A DNA stretch of 64,000 nt from Polaribacter sp. (GCF_024639685.1 NZ_JAHEHX010000002.1:1-64000), one strand, 5' to 3'. Numbered from the stretch's first letter, positions 29,028 to 37,372 are shown. Notes: generated by a model from the sequence alone, not told the origin. Made by a program: numbers and translations.

Positions 29028-30224
29028 TCAAACACAAACTTCTTGCATACAAAATTTCATCATTTGATACGTACGCTCAATGTTATTATCTAGTCCAACA
29101 GAAAATCGAATTAACCCATCTGAAAGACCCATCTCTTTTTGTTCATTTTCAGGTATTTCTGATGACGTAGAACTTCCAGGAGCAGAAAATAGGGTTTTAT
29201 AAAATCCTAAACTTACTGCCAAATAACCTAAGTTTTTCTTTTGCATTAACTCCATTAAAGCATTTGCTTTTTCTAAAGATCCAACATCTATAGTTAGCAT
29301 ACCACCAAATCCATATTCTGTATTCATCATCTCCTTAAATAATTGATGTGAAGAATGAGATTCTAGACCAGGATAAACAGTTTTTACTCCATCTTGTTGA
29401 AATTTTTTGGCTAAAAATAAAGCATTTTTACTATGTTGCTTCATACGAATATGAAGTGTTCTCATATTTTTTAAAATAAATGAGGCTCTAAGACTATCCA
29501 AAGTTGAACCTAGCAACATACAAGCACCATCGTTTACATTTCGTAAATCATTTATAAATTCTTGAGTTCCACAAACAACACCTCCAACAGTGTCTGAAGA
29601 ACCATTAATGAATTTTGTTAAACTATGAATTACAATATCTGCCCCCAACTTTGCTGGAGAAATTGATAAAGGAGAGAAGGTATTATCTACCACCAATTTA
29701 AAATTGTGTTTTTTGGCTAAAGCTGATAAACCTTTGATATCTGCAACCTCTAAAAGCGGATTACTTACAGATTCGCAATATAAAACTTTGGTGTTTTTAG
29801 TAATTGCTGCCTCAACAACATCTAATTTTGTGATATCTACAAACGTAGTTTCTATACCTAATTTAGGTGTAAAGTTTTTTAAAAAAGCATAAGTACCTCC
29901 ATAGATTGTTCTGCTTGAAACGATATTGTCATTTGCACTACATAATTGCAATAAAACAGGTGTTATAGCTCCCATTCCAGAAGCTGTAACATTTGCAGAT
30001 TCTGTTCCTTCCATCGCTGCAAGAGCTTCGGCCAAATTTAAATTTGAAGGAGTAGAATGACGAGAGTATAAATAACATCCATCTGCATTACCCTCAAAAG
30101 TATCGGACATTGTTTTTGCTGATAAAAAAGTATACGTTGATGAGTCTGAAATTGAAGGATTTACACCTCCAAATTCACCAAATTTCTTTAAATCTTGTAT
30201 ACTGTCTGCTGGATTAAAACTCAT
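29028..30224 (-). CDS. PLP-dependent sulfur amino acid enzyme (Cys/Met metabolism family)
   Basis: A 398-residue member of the trans-sulfuration family (cystathionine gamma-synthase, cystathionine lyase, methionine gamma-lyase). PLP-site lysine is in HSLTKFINGSSDTVGG (about 205); the phosphate-binding N-terminal element is YSRHSTPSNLNLAEALAAMEG, and VVDNTFSPL and GLIRFSVGLDN are also conserved. Which reaction it performs cannot be decided here. The neighbouring divergent Lrp-type regulator suggests control by an amino acid, which would suit a catabolic role such as methionine gamma-lyase (inference). Confidence 0.88.
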   Translation of the reverse strand: MSFNPADSIQDLKKFGEFGGVNPSISDSSTYTFLSAKTMSDTFEGNADGCYLYSRHSTPSNLNLAEALAAMEGTESANVTASGMGAITPVLLQLCSANDNIVSSRTIYGGTYAFLKNFTPKLGIETTFVDITKLDVVEAAITKNTKVLYCESVSNPLLEVADIKGLSALAKKHNFKLVVDNTFSPLSISPAKLGADIVIHSLTKFINGSSDTVGGVVCGTQEFINDLRNVNDGACMLLGSTLDSLRASFILKNMRTLHIRMKQHSKNALFLAKKFQQDGVKTVYPGLESHSSHQLFKEMMNTEYGFGGMLTIDVGSLEKANALMELMQKKNLGYLAVSLGFYKTLFSAPGSSTSSEIPENEQKEMGLSDGLIRFSVGLDNNIERTYQMMKFCMQEVCV

Positions 30225-30281
30225 AATAAAATGTTATTTTGTTAATACAAAACAACAATTATATAGTTCATTTATCAATAT

Positions 30282-30315
30282 AAATTGTAAAATATAGATT
30301 ATTATTTTACAATTT
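30282..30315. promoter_or_regulatory. 12-bp inverted repeat, likely Lrp-type operator
   Basis: AAATTGTAAAAT (30282-30293) and ATTTTACAATTT (30304-30315) are perfect inverted copies separated by 10 bp. The site lies centrally in the 158-bp gap between the PLP enzyme and the divergent Lrp-type regulator. Centre-to-centre spacing of 22 bp, about two helical turns, suits a dimer-of-dimers regulator. Binding is inference. Confidence 0.65.
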
Positions 30316-30382
30316 TTATATATTTAGAAATATATTCTGTATTTTAAAAATAAAATTAATTATTCAGAAAGAATTACAGCCT

Positions 30383-30844
30383 ATGCATTTAGATCGTATC
30401 GATAAAAAACTTATTAATTTACTTCAGCAAAATAGCAAACAGACCACTAAGCAACTTTCTTTACAATTAGATTTATCTATAACAGCAGTTTATGAGAGAA
30501 TAAAAAAATTAGAAAAAGAAAATGTGTTAGAGAAATACGTAGCAATTGTAAATAAAGGTAAAATAGGAAAATCTTTTTTAGTGTTTTGCCATGTTAGGTT
30601 AATTCAGCATACAAAAGAAAATATAACTACTTTTGAGAAAGAGATATTAAAGTTAGAGGAAGTTTCAGAATGCTTTCATGTAAGTGGAGACTATGATTAT
30701 ATATTAAAAATATTTGTAAAAGATATCGAGGAATATCGTCAATTTATGGTAAGTAAACTAACTGCAATAAAATATATTGGAAGTACACATAGTACTTTTG
30801 CTATAGAGAGTGTAAAAAACACTACAGCCATTTTTACAAAGTAA
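30383..30844 (+). CDS. Lrp/AsnC family transcriptional regulator
   Basis: A 153-residue regulator with an N-terminal winged helix-turn-helix (LDRIDKKLINLLQQNSKQTTKQLSLQL... VYERIKKLE, about 1-60) and a C-terminal RAM ligand/oligomerisation domain (about 70-145, containing SECFHVSGDYDYILKIFVKD). It usually senses an amino acid and often controls the gene next door. Here that gene is the divergent PLP enzyme, with a palindrome between. A terminator follows right after the stop. Confidence 0.93.
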   Translation: MHLDRIDKKLINLLQQNSKQTTKQLSLQLDLSITAVYERIKKLEKENVLEKYVAIVNKGKIGKSFLVFCHVRLIQHTKENITTFEKEILKLEEVSECFHVSGDYDYILKIFVKDIEEYRQFMVSKLTAIKYIGSTHSTFAIESVKNTTAIFTK

Positions 30845-30874
30845 AAAACCCAAAACAAAAAGTTTTGGGTTTTG
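30844..30874. terminator. Bidirectional terminator after the Lrp-type gene
   Basis: AACCCAAAAC (30847-30856) pairs with GTTTTGGGTT (30862-30871) around a 5-nt loop, with A and T runs. It also ends the leftward yceI-like/CDGSH unit. Confidence 0.85.
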
Positions 30875-30886
30875 GAGTTATTATTG

Positions 30887-30970
30887 TTATTTGTTTGAGT
30901 GTGACCCATCACAATAACCGTCTTTATCAGATGTATTTCCACATCCACATTTTGGTCTTTCTAGTCTCAT
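30887..30970 (-). CDS. Mini CDGSH-type iron-sulfur protein (27 residues)
   Basis: A tiny reverse-strand ORF, ATG at 30970, encoding 27 residues that start MRLERPKCGCG and end CDGSHSNK. It has Cys8, Cys10, Cys20 and His24, i.e. C-x-C-x9-C-D-G-S-H, one residue longer between Cys2 and Cys3 than the usual CDGSH spacing, and it consists of almost nothing but the cluster loop. It begins 5 nt after the stop of the YceI-like gene and ends before a shared terminator, which supports real co-expression. CDGSH domains hold a [2Fe-2S] cluster as dimers; whether one this small folds is unknown. Confidence 0.6.
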   Translation of the reverse strand: MRLERPKCGCGNTSDKDGYCDGSHSNK

Positions 30971-30975
30971 ATTTT

Positions 30976-31620
30976 TTAAGCTTTTGTTTTTACTACAAAT
31001 GACATTTCCATTAAATCATCTATAAATTTATCTTTTAAATTATCGAAGAAAGATTTAGATGCATATTTTACATTAAAATCTGCTCTATTTACCATAAACT
31101 TTTCACTAGAAAAAGTAGTAACCCCACCTACTGAAGAAATAGTAGCAGGTATCGTAATACTTTTAGTAACATCTTTAATCGTTAAATTTCCAGTAACATT
31201 TAATAAACCTTCATTGGCTTCAACACTAGTAATGATAAATTTAGAGGTAGGAAATGTAGCAATATTAAAGAAATCTGCACTTGTTAAGTGACCAACTAAT
31301 TTTCCATTTCCTTCGTTATCTGCAGGAATATCTAATACCGTTATTGTAGACATGTCTACAACAAACTCTCCTCCTTTTAAATTACCATTTTCTAAAACAA
31401 TTTCTCCTTTTAAAAGATTAACAATTCCGTTATGAGATCCTGTAGGTTTTGTTCCCTTCCAATTTAAAACTGAAGCAGTTGTGTCTACATTGTTTAAGAG
31501 TGTCTTTTTCCCTTCTACTTTAACTTCTTCTTTTGTTTCGATTGCCTTTTTACTACTTTCACTTTTACAAGCTGTTAGTACTAAAGCAACCATTATTAGT
31601 GATAAAAATACTTTTTTCAT
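30976..31620 (-). CDS. YceI-like lipoprotein
   Basis: A 214-residue predicted lipoprotein (lipobox VLTAC, Cys at about 18), followed by a charged linker and a YceI-like lipocalin domain (about 48-212): SVLNWKGTKPTGSHNGIVNLLKGEI, GGEFVVDMSTITVLD, HLTSADFFNIATFPTSKFIITSV and GNLTIKDVTKSITIP. The YceI fold binds isoprenoid-like lipids in known members; the role here is unknown. The first gene of a two-gene unit with the mini CDGSH ORF. Confidence 0.9.
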   Translation of the reverse strand: MKKVFLSLIMVALVLTACKSESSKKAIETKEEVKVEGKKTLLNNVDTTASVLNWKGTKPTGSHNGIVNLLKGEIVLENGNLKGGEFVVDMSTITVLDIPADNEGNGKLVGHLTSADFFNIATFPTSKFIITSVEANEGLLNVTGNLTIKDVTKSITIPATISSVGGVTTFSSEKFMVNRADFNVKYASKSFFDNLKDKFIDDLMEMSFVVKTKA

Positions 31621-31713
31621 GCGATAAGATTTAAATTAATATTTATTTTCCATGGCAAATATATAACAATTTATTTTCCCTGGAAAATATTTTTAATAAA
31701 ATTAAATTATTTT

Positions 31714-32169
31714 TTAAAATTCTCTGTTCTTAGAATCTATGATAATGGTAACAGGACCGTCATTTAATAAATGTAGTTTCATATCTGCTCCAAACTCGCC
31801 AGTTTGTACTTCTTTCTGTATTTCTACCTTTAAATCTGATACAAATTTTTCATAAAGTGGAATTGCAATATTAGGTTTAGACGCATTAATATAACTTGGT
31901 CTTTTCCCTTTTTTTACATTCGCAAATAACGTAAATTGACTAACTACAATTACATCAGCATTTACATCCTTAAGTGATAAATTCATAACATTATCTTCAT
32001 CATTAAAGATTCTTAGATTGGCAGTTTTTCTAACTAGATACTCTATATCTTCTTGTACATCTGCATCTGTGATACCTAAAAGTACTAATAAACCTTTATT
32101 AATTGTTGCTACTTTTTTTCTATCTATAGTAACACTTGCTTCAGAAACTCTTTGAATAACTACTCTCAT
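31714..32169 (-). CDS. dtd: D-aminoacyl-tRNA deacylase
   Basis: Removes D-amino acids wrongly attached to tRNA. The 151-residue sequence is full length, starting MRVVIQRVSEASV, with the catalytic SQFTLFAN motif (about 85) and the Gly-cisPro-type proofreading stretch near the end (NDGPVTIIID). It begins 5 nt after rsgA ends and is probably co-transcribed with it. Confidence 0.95.
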   Translation of the reverse strand: MRVVIQRVSEASVTIDRKKVATINKGLLVLLGITDADVQEDIEYLVRKTANLRIFNDEDNVMNLSLKDVNADVIVVSQFTLFANVKKGKRPSYINASKPNIAIPLYEKFVSDLKVEIQKEVQTGEFGADMKLHLLNDGPVTIIIDSKNREF

Positions 32170-32174
32170 TACAA

Positions 32175-33137
32175 TTAATCATCTTCCTCATTCCAAACAT
32201 CTGTTCTAAAATGTTCTGTTTCTTCTTCTCCTTCTAAAATTTGTAAATAGCTTCTGTATCTAGACCAAGAAATTTCTTCTTCCTCCAAAGCTTCTTTAAC
32301 AGCACAATGGGGTTCTTTTAAATGCAAACAATCATTAAACTTACAATATTGTTTTAAGGCAAAAAACTCAGGAAAGTAATCTCCAAGTTCATACTTATTC
32401 ATATCTACTACTCCAAATCCTTTAATACCTGGAGTGTCTATAATTTTTGCATCAAAGCTTAAATCAAACATTTCTGCAAAGGTTGTAGTGTGCTGACCTT
32501 GTTTATGCTGCTCTGATATTTCTTGTGTTTTTAAGTCTAAATTTGGCGCAATTGCATTTACTAAGGTAGATTTACCCACTCCTGAATGCCCAACAAACAT
32601 AGATGTTTTACCTTTCATTAATTCTTTTAAGGTAACTACATTAGTATTTTCTATAGCAGAGACTTCAATACATTTATAACCTATTGCTTCGTAAATATCT
32701 TTAAGATATAAAATTTCTGCACGTTCTTCTATGGCATAAGCATCAATCTTATTAAATACTAAAACAGTTTCTATCCTATACGCTCTTGTTGTAACTAAAA
32801 AGCGATCTATAAAAGCGGTTAACGTAGGTGGATTATTAATAGTGATTAATAAAAAAACCAAATCTAAGTTTGCAGCAATAATGTGCGTTTGTTTAGAAAG
32901 ATTTACAGATTTACGAACTATAAAATTCTCTCTATCTAGAATTTTTTTAATGACACCTGTTTCTTCATCGCCTTTCTTTTCAAGGTCAAAAACTACTTTA
33001 TCTCCAACAGCAATTGGGTTAGTACTTTTTATACCTTTTATTCTAAATTTTCCTTTAATTCTACATTGATGAAACTGGCCATCATTAGACTTTACAAAAT
33101 ACCAACTTCCTGTAGATTTATATACAATACCTGTCAT
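32175..33137 (-). CDS. rsgA: Ribosome small subunit-dependent GTPase A
   Basis: A late 30S assembly GTPase. The 320 residues show the circularly permuted GTPase order: OB fold (about 1-75), then G4 NKID (about 125), G1 GHSGVGKST (about 183), G3 DTPG (about 232), and a C-terminal zinc knuckle of C-x4-C, H and C (CKFNDCLHLKEPHC). Length and order are normal for RsgA/YjeQ. Followed by dtd. Confidence 0.95.
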   Translation of the reverse strand: MTGIVYKSTGSWYFVKSNDGQFHQCRIKGKFRIKGIKSTNPIAVGDKVVFDLEKKGDEETGVIKKILDRENFIVRKSVNLSKQTHIIAANLDLVFLLITINNPPTLTAFIDRFLVTTRAYRIETVLVFNKIDAYAIEERAEILYLKDIYEAIGYKCIEVSAIENTNVVTLKELMKGKTSMFVGHSGVGKSTLVNAIAPNLDLKTQEISEQHKQGQHTTTFAEMFDLSFDAKIIDTPGIKGFGVVDMNKYELGDYFPEFFALKQYCKFNDCLHLKEPHCAVKEALEEEEISWSRYRSYLQILEGEEETEHFRTDVWNEEDD

Positions 33138-33167
33138 TATTACAAAGATGCTGAATTAAAATTGATT

Positions 33168-33206
33168 TAAAAAATAAGCCACAAATTCAGAAAGAATTTG
33201 TGGCTT
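33168..33206 (-). terminator. Terminator of the aromatic amino acid operon
   Basis: AAGCCACAAATTC (33176-33188) pairs perfectly over 13 bp with GAATTTGTGGCTT (33194-33206), loop AGAAA; read leftward the stem is followed by a T-rich run. Confidence 0.85.
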
Positions 33207-33226
33207 TAATTAAATATTTAAAAAAA

Positions 33227-34309
33227 TTAAGCTTTAATAATTTTCTCTTGATGATTAATAGATTCTTGATGAATTGCCTTAAACATTCTTAATACAAATT
33301 CTTCACTCAATCCTTTTTCTTGTCCTTCTAGAATCATATTTCCTAAAATTTCATTCCATCTTTTAGATTGTAAAACAGCTACATTTTGCTCTTTCTTAAG
33401 CTCACCAATTTGATCTGCAACTTTCATACGCTTTGCTAACAAATCAATTAATTGACCATCTACCACATTAATTTGTGCACGTAAATTTTCTAGGGAATCT
33501 CTATAAGTAGAATCTGTTTCTGTTTGCTTTCTAATTTTTAAATCTTGCATAATTTGCTTTAATTTAGTTGGTGTAACCTGTTGTGCAGAGTCAGACCAAG
33601 CATTATCAGGATCAAAATGAGTTTCTATCATTAAGCCATCAAAATTTAAATCTAAAGCAGTTTGAGATACATCAAAAATCATTTCTCTATTACCTGTAAT
33701 ATGTGATGGGTCACAAATTAATGGCAAATCTGGAAATCTGTTTTTAAACTCAATTGCAATTTGCCATTCAGGAACGTTTCTGTATTTTGATTTTTCATAG
33801 GTTGAAAATCCTCTATGAATAGCACCTAAATTTTTAATATCTGCAGTGTATAATCTTTCTATTCCACCTAACCATAAAGCCAAATCTGGATTTATAGGAT
33901 TCTTTACCAATACAATTTTATCTGTACCATGTAAAGCGTCTGCTAATTCTTGCATAATAAACGGAGAGACTGCAGTTCTTGCACCAATCCATAGTAAATC
34001 TACGTCATTTTCAATAGCCAACTTAACATGAGCGGCATTTGCTACTTCTGTACAGGTTTTCATACCTGTCTCTGCTTTTACTTTCTTTAACCATTTTAAA
34101 CCTAAAGCTCCTACTCCTTCAAAATTTCCTGGTCTAGTTCTAGGCTTCCAAATTCCTGCTCTATAATAGTTTACATCAGAATCTTTTAATTGATGTGCAA
34201 TTTTTAAAACCTGTTCTTCGGTTTCTGCACTACAAGGCCCTGCTATTACTAGTGGATGATCTAACTTCATATCATCCAACCATGTTCTTAATGCTACTGT
34301 ATTCTTCAT
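33227..34309 (-). CDS. DAHP synthase fused to chorismate mutase
   Basis: A 360-residue bifunctional enzyme. Residues about 1-265 are a 3-deoxy-7-phosphoheptulonate synthase of the class with VIAGPCSAETEEQ, YYRAGIWKPRTRPGNFEGVG and PLICDPSHITG, the first step to chorismate. Residues about 270-355 are a type II chorismate mutase helix bundle (LENLRAQINVVDGQLIDLLAKRMKVADQIGELKK), which turns chorismate into prephenate. It is the last gene of pheA-aminotransferase-tyrA-this, so one transcript covers entry, the branch point and both ends of Phe/Tyr synthesis. Mutase domain may give feedback control of the synthase, as in other such fusions. Confidence 0.93.
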   Translation of the reverse strand: MKNTVALRTWLDDMKLDHPLVIAGPCSAETEEQVLKIAHQLKDSDVNYYRAGIWKPRTRPGNFEGVGALGLKWLKKVKAETGMKTCTEVANAAHVKLAIENDVDLLWIGARTAVSPFIMQELADALHGTDKIVLVKNPINPDLALWLGGIERLYTADIKNLGAIHRGFSTYEKSKYRNVPEWQIAIEFKNRFPDLPLICDPSHITGNREMIFDVSQTALDLNFDGLMIETHFDPDNAWSDSAQQVTPTKLKQIMQDLKIRKQTETDSTYRDSLENLRAQINVVDGQLIDLLAKRMKVADQIGELKKEQNVAVLQSKRWNEILGNMILEGQEKGLSEEFVLRMFKAIHQESINHQEKIIKA

Positions 34310-34330
34310 TTTTATATTAATTGTGGCTAT

Positions 34331-35182
34331 TTATTTTATGCCGTTTAAAATTTGTTTTATATGATTTGTATTCTCCATTTCATTAAAAATCTCGGAAAAA
34401 TTATCTTGTTGCATCAACTCTTTAAATCGTTTTAGATTATTGATGTATTCTTCTAACGTTTCTATTACGTTTTCTTTATTTTGTTTAAAAATTGGGGTCC
34501 ACATTGCTGGACTGCTCTTTGCCAAACGAACTGTAGACTCAAAACCTGAACCTGCCATATCAAAAATATCACGTTCATTTTTTTCTTTGTTAATAACAGT
34601 TTTACCTAACATAAATGCGCTTATGTGAGATAGGTGCGAAACATACGCAATATGCTTATCATGAGAAACAGGATCCATATATCGAATACGCATTCCAATA
34701 GCATTAAAAAGTGCCAACGCTTTTTCTTGCAACTTAAAAGTTGTTTTTTCTACTTCACAAATAATATTCGTTTTCCCTTTGTATAAGCCAGGAATTGCAG
34801 CTGTTGGTCCAGATTTTTCTGTACCTGCAATAGGATGACATGCCAAAAAATTTCTTCTTTTTGGATGACGTTCAACGGCTTTACAAATTGCTTCTTTTGT
34901 AGAACCAGCATCTACAACTAATGTATTATCGCCTATTTTATCTAATATAGTTGGCAACAATTTTACAGTAACATCTACAGGAATTGAAACGATAACCAAA
35001 TCTGCATTTTCTAAATCGTCCAAAGTAGCTTTTTTATCAATTAGATTCAATTCTAAAGCCTTGTTTAAGGTTTCGTCTTTTCTACTAATTCCGTGAATTA
35101 CAATTTCTGGATTGTAGTTTTTTATGTCGATAGCAAAACTACCACCAATTAAACCAACCCCAATCATGTATACATGTTTCAT
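34331..35182 (-). CDS. tyrA: Prephenate dehydrogenase
   Basis: Oxidatively decarboxylates prephenate to 4-hydroxyphenylpyruvate for tyrosine. The 283 residues have the NAD-binding GVGLIGGSFAIDI at the N-terminus, VDAGSTKEAIC, the catalytic-region HPIAGTEKSGP and SHLSHISAFML. No chorismate mutase or ACT domain is attached; mutase is supplied by the next gene. 21 nt separate it from the DAHP synthase gene. Confidence 0.93.
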   Translation of the reverse strand: MKHVYMIGVGLIGGSFAIDIKNYNPEIVIHGISRKDETLNKALELNLIDKKATLDDLENADLVIVSIPVDVTVKLLPTILDKIGDNTLVVDAGSTKEAICKAVERHPKRRNFLACHPIAGTEKSGPTAAIPGLYKGKTNIICEVEKTTFKLQEKALALFNAIGMRIRYMDPVSHDKHIAYVSHLSHISAFMLGKTVINKEKNERDIFDMAGSGFESTVRLAKSSPAMWTPIFKQNKENVIETLEEYINNLKRFKELMQQDNFSEIFNEMENTNHIKQILNGIK

Positions 35183-35212
35183 TCTATTGCTAATTTATTA
35201 ATGAAAAAATCA

Positions 35213-36355
35213 TTAAAATCTACTAATTGCCTCTGTTATTACTACTTCTGATACACATAATGAAAAACGGATATAGTCTTCTCCTTGAGAACCGAAAATA
35301 GATCCTGGTGTTATAAATATGTCTTTATCATATAATACTGCATCTGTAATTTCTTCGGCTTTTTTACCTTCAGGTATTTTTGCCCAAACAAATAAACCTG
35401 TCGCATTTTTATCATATTTAGCATTTAATTTATCTGCTAATTGCCAAACCAATTTTCTGCGTTCTTCATAAATTTTATTTTGGGCTTGAAACCATTTATC
35501 TGATAATTGTAAAGCTTTAATTGCACCTTTTTGAATTCCGTAAAACATACCAGAATCCATATTTGATTTTACCTTTAGAACTTCGTTGATGTAAGTTGAA
35601 TTTCCTAACAACATACCAACTCTCCAACCAGCCATATTAAAGGTTTTACTTAGCGAGTTTAACTCTAAAGCAATATCTTTTGCACCTGCTACTTGTAAAA
35701 TACTTATTGGGTTATCATTTAAAATAAAACTATATGGATTATCATTAATGATTAATATGTTGTGCTTTTTACCAAAGGCAACAAGTTTTTTAAACGTTTC
35801 TAAAGTTGCATTGGTACCTGTTGGCATGTGAGGATAGTTGACCCACATTAATTTTACATCACTTAAATCTTCATTTTCTAAAGCATTAAAATCTGGTTGC
35901 CAATTTTGTTCTTCACCTAATTTGTAGAATAATGGTTCTGCACCTACTAATTTAGTAACTGATGTGTACGTTGGATAACCAGGATTGGGAATTAGAACTT
36001 TATCGCCTTCATTTAAAAAGGCCATAGAAATATGCATGATGCCTTCTTTACTGCCCATTAAAGGTAAGACCTCATTTTCTGGATTTGTATTTACAGCAAA
36101 CTTACTATTATAAAATTCTGAAATTGCAGTTCTTAATTCTGGCAAACCTTGGTAAGATTGGTATTTATGTGCATTTGCATCACTCAAACTCTCAGAAATT
36201 GCTACTAAAACATTTTCTGGAGGTTGTAAATCTGGAGAACCAATACCCATATTAATAATAGGCTTACCTGATGCTGCTAAGTCTCTTACTTCTCTTAGTT
36301 TTTTAGAGAAATAATATTCTTGAACAGTATCTAATCTTTTTGCTGGTTGTATCAT
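35213..36355 (-). CDS. Class I PLP aminotransferase (probable aromatic amino acid transaminase)
   Basis: A 380-residue fold-type I aminotransferase: GIGSPDLQPP, NPGYPTY, the PLP lysine in NSLSKTFNMAGWRVG (about 234), and SGMFYGIQKGA. It overlaps pheA at the stop/start (ATGA-type overlap) and precedes tyrA. Because it sits between prephenate dehydratase and prephenate dehydrogenase, it most likely performs the last transamination to Phe and Tyr; sequence alone would also allow LL-diaminopimelate or aspartate aminotransferase activity. Confidence 0.88.
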   Translation of the reverse strand: MIQPAKRLDTVQEYYFSKKLREVRDLAASGKPIINMGIGSPDLQPPENVLVAISESLSDANAHKYQSYQGLPELRTAISEFYNSKFAVNTNPENEVLPLMGSKEGIMHISMAFLNEGDKVLIPNPGYPTYTSVTKLVGAEPLFYKLGEEQNWQPDFNALENEDLSDVKLMWVNYPHMPTGTNATLETFKKLVAFGKKHNILIINDNPYSFILNDNPISILQVAGAKDIALELNSLSKTFNMAGWRVGMLLGNSTYINEVLKVKSNMDSGMFYGIQKGAIKALQLSDKWFQAQNKIYEERRKLVWQLADKLNAKYDKNATGLFVWAKIPEGKKAEEITDAVLYDKDIFITPGSIFGSQGEDYIRFSLCVSEVVITEAISRF

Positions 36356-37176
36356 CTTCTACCATTTTTATATGTTCCTAAAACCTTAAATTCTTCAGCC
36401 ATTATTTCTAATATAGATGCTGCTTTTTTGTATTCTTTATAATCCTCAAAAGTTATATCTACAAAAAAGGAATATTTCCAAGGAGTTTCTATAACTGGTA
36501 ATGATTGTATTTTAGTTAGGTTCATTTTGCAATCGCTCAATACATTTAGAATTGCAGCTAAACTTCCTCTTTTATGATCTAGTTGAAATTTTAAAGATGC
36601 TTTATTTACATTTTCATTTAAAGCTGGCTGATCTGTTTGTAAAATAACAAAACGAGTTGAATTATCCTTTATCGTTTGAATTTCGTCTTCTATAATTTCT
36701 AAATCAAAAATCTCTGCTGCAATTTTAGGAGCAATTGCTGCAATACCTTTTAGGTTATGCTTAGCAATTCTTTTTGCTACTTCTGCTGTATCTACATCTT
36801 CAACCAGTTTAATATGAGGATGTTGTTTAAAAAATTCTTTGCACTGCAATAAAGCCATAGGATGAGACCAAACCTCTTTTATATCTTTTAAAGATTGATT
36901 TTTTAATGCCATTAAATGATGATGAATATTTAGATATTCTTCATCTATTATATGCAAGTTGCTATTGTCTATAAGCGCATAATTTGGAATAATTGAACCT
37001 GCAATTGTATTTTCTAAAGCCATGACTCCAACCTCTGCAGATTTATCTAACAAATTATCTACTAAAACATCAAAAGACATACACTCAGATAACTGAATTT
37101 CTTTACCATAAAAATCTATGGCTACTTTATGATGGTTTGAGCCCTCTGCTCCTTGTATTGCAACTATTTTTTTCAA
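36352..37176 (-). CDS. pheA: Prephenate dehydratase
   Basis: Converts prephenate to phenylpyruvate for phenylalanine. The 274-residue protein has the dehydratase lobes (AIQGAEGSNHHKVA, GVMALENTIAGSI, DNSTRFVIL with the Thr-Arg-Phe motif, about 175) and a C-terminal ACT domain (about 195-270, HKRGSLAAILNVLSDCKMNLTKIQSLPV) for feedback by Phe. The start is TTG at 37176-37174; no ATG is available nearby. It is the first structural gene behind the leader at 37191-37322. Confidence 0.94.
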   Translation of the reverse strand: MKKIVAIQGAEGSNHHKVAIDFYGKEIQLSECMSFDVLVDNLLDKSAEVGVMALENTIAGSIIPNYALIDNSNLHIIDEEYLNIHHHLMALKNQSLKDIKEVWSHPMALLQCKEFFKQHPHIKLVEDVDTAEVAKRIAKHNLKGIAAIAPKIAAEIFDLEIIEDEIQTIKDNSTRFVILQTDQPALNENVNKASLKFQLDHKRGSLAAILNVLSDCKMNLTKIQSLPVIETPWKYSFFVDITFEDYKEYKKAASILEIMAEEFKVLGTYKNGRR

Positions 37177-37190
37177 CTTAATATGATATC

Positions 37191-37223
37191 AAAAAAAAAG
37201 TCTCGAATTTAATTCGAGACTTT
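37191..37223 (-). terminator. Attenuator terminator in the pheA leader
   Basis: On the reverse strand, AAAGTCTCGAAT (from 37223) pairs with its complement down to 37197 and is followed by a run of nine T (37199-37191), a textbook rho-independent terminator placed between the leader peptide and pheA, 15 nt before the pheA start. Confidence 0.9.
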
Positions 37224-37264
37224 ATATTTATTATGTTTTGTTTAGCAACATGATACAAAGTCTC
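37216..37264 (-). promoter_or_regulatory. Antiterminator pairing in the pheA leader
   Basis: The leader RNA segment from 37264 to 37253 (GAGACUUUGUAU) can pair over 12 bp, one G-U, with 37227-37216 (AUAUAAAGUCUC), which is the 5' arm of the terminator. The two structures exclude one another. The 5' strand lies within codons 20-24 of the leader peptide, just after the aromatic codon run. Confidence 0.82.
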
Positions 37265-37322
37265 TCCTCTTATTGTAAAAATAAAAGTAAATATAGAAAC
37301 GAGTCCAAGTTGTCTTTAACAT
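37242..37322 (-). CDS. Aromatic-rich leader peptide of the pheA operon
   Basis: ATG at 37322-37320 opens a 26-codon ORF ending TAA at 37244-37242. It begins MLKTTWTR, then F-Y-I-Y-F-Y-F-Y (residues 9-16), and ends NKRRDFVSCC: four Phe, four Tyr and one Trp in 26. It lies between a consensus promoter and a terminator in front of the Phe/Tyr operon. A shortage of charged tRNA-Phe or tRNA-Tyr would stall the ribosome on the run and free the antiterminator strand; full translation would cover it and let the terminator form. Confidence 0.88.
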   Translation of the reverse strand: MLKTTWTRFYIYFYFYNKRRDFVSCC

Positions 37323-37341
37323 TTTTTTTGTGTTTAATTGG

Positions 37342-37372
37342 CAAATCTAAAGATTAAATTCAAATACACAAA
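37342..37372 (-). promoter_or_regulatory. Promoter of the pheA attenuator/operon (TTTG-N19-TAGATTTG)
   Basis: On the reverse strand TTTG (37372-37369), 19 nt, then TAGATTTG (37349-37342): a full match to the Bacteroidota consensus. Predicted transcription start is near 37335, about 13 nt before the leader peptide ATG. Confidence 0.75.
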
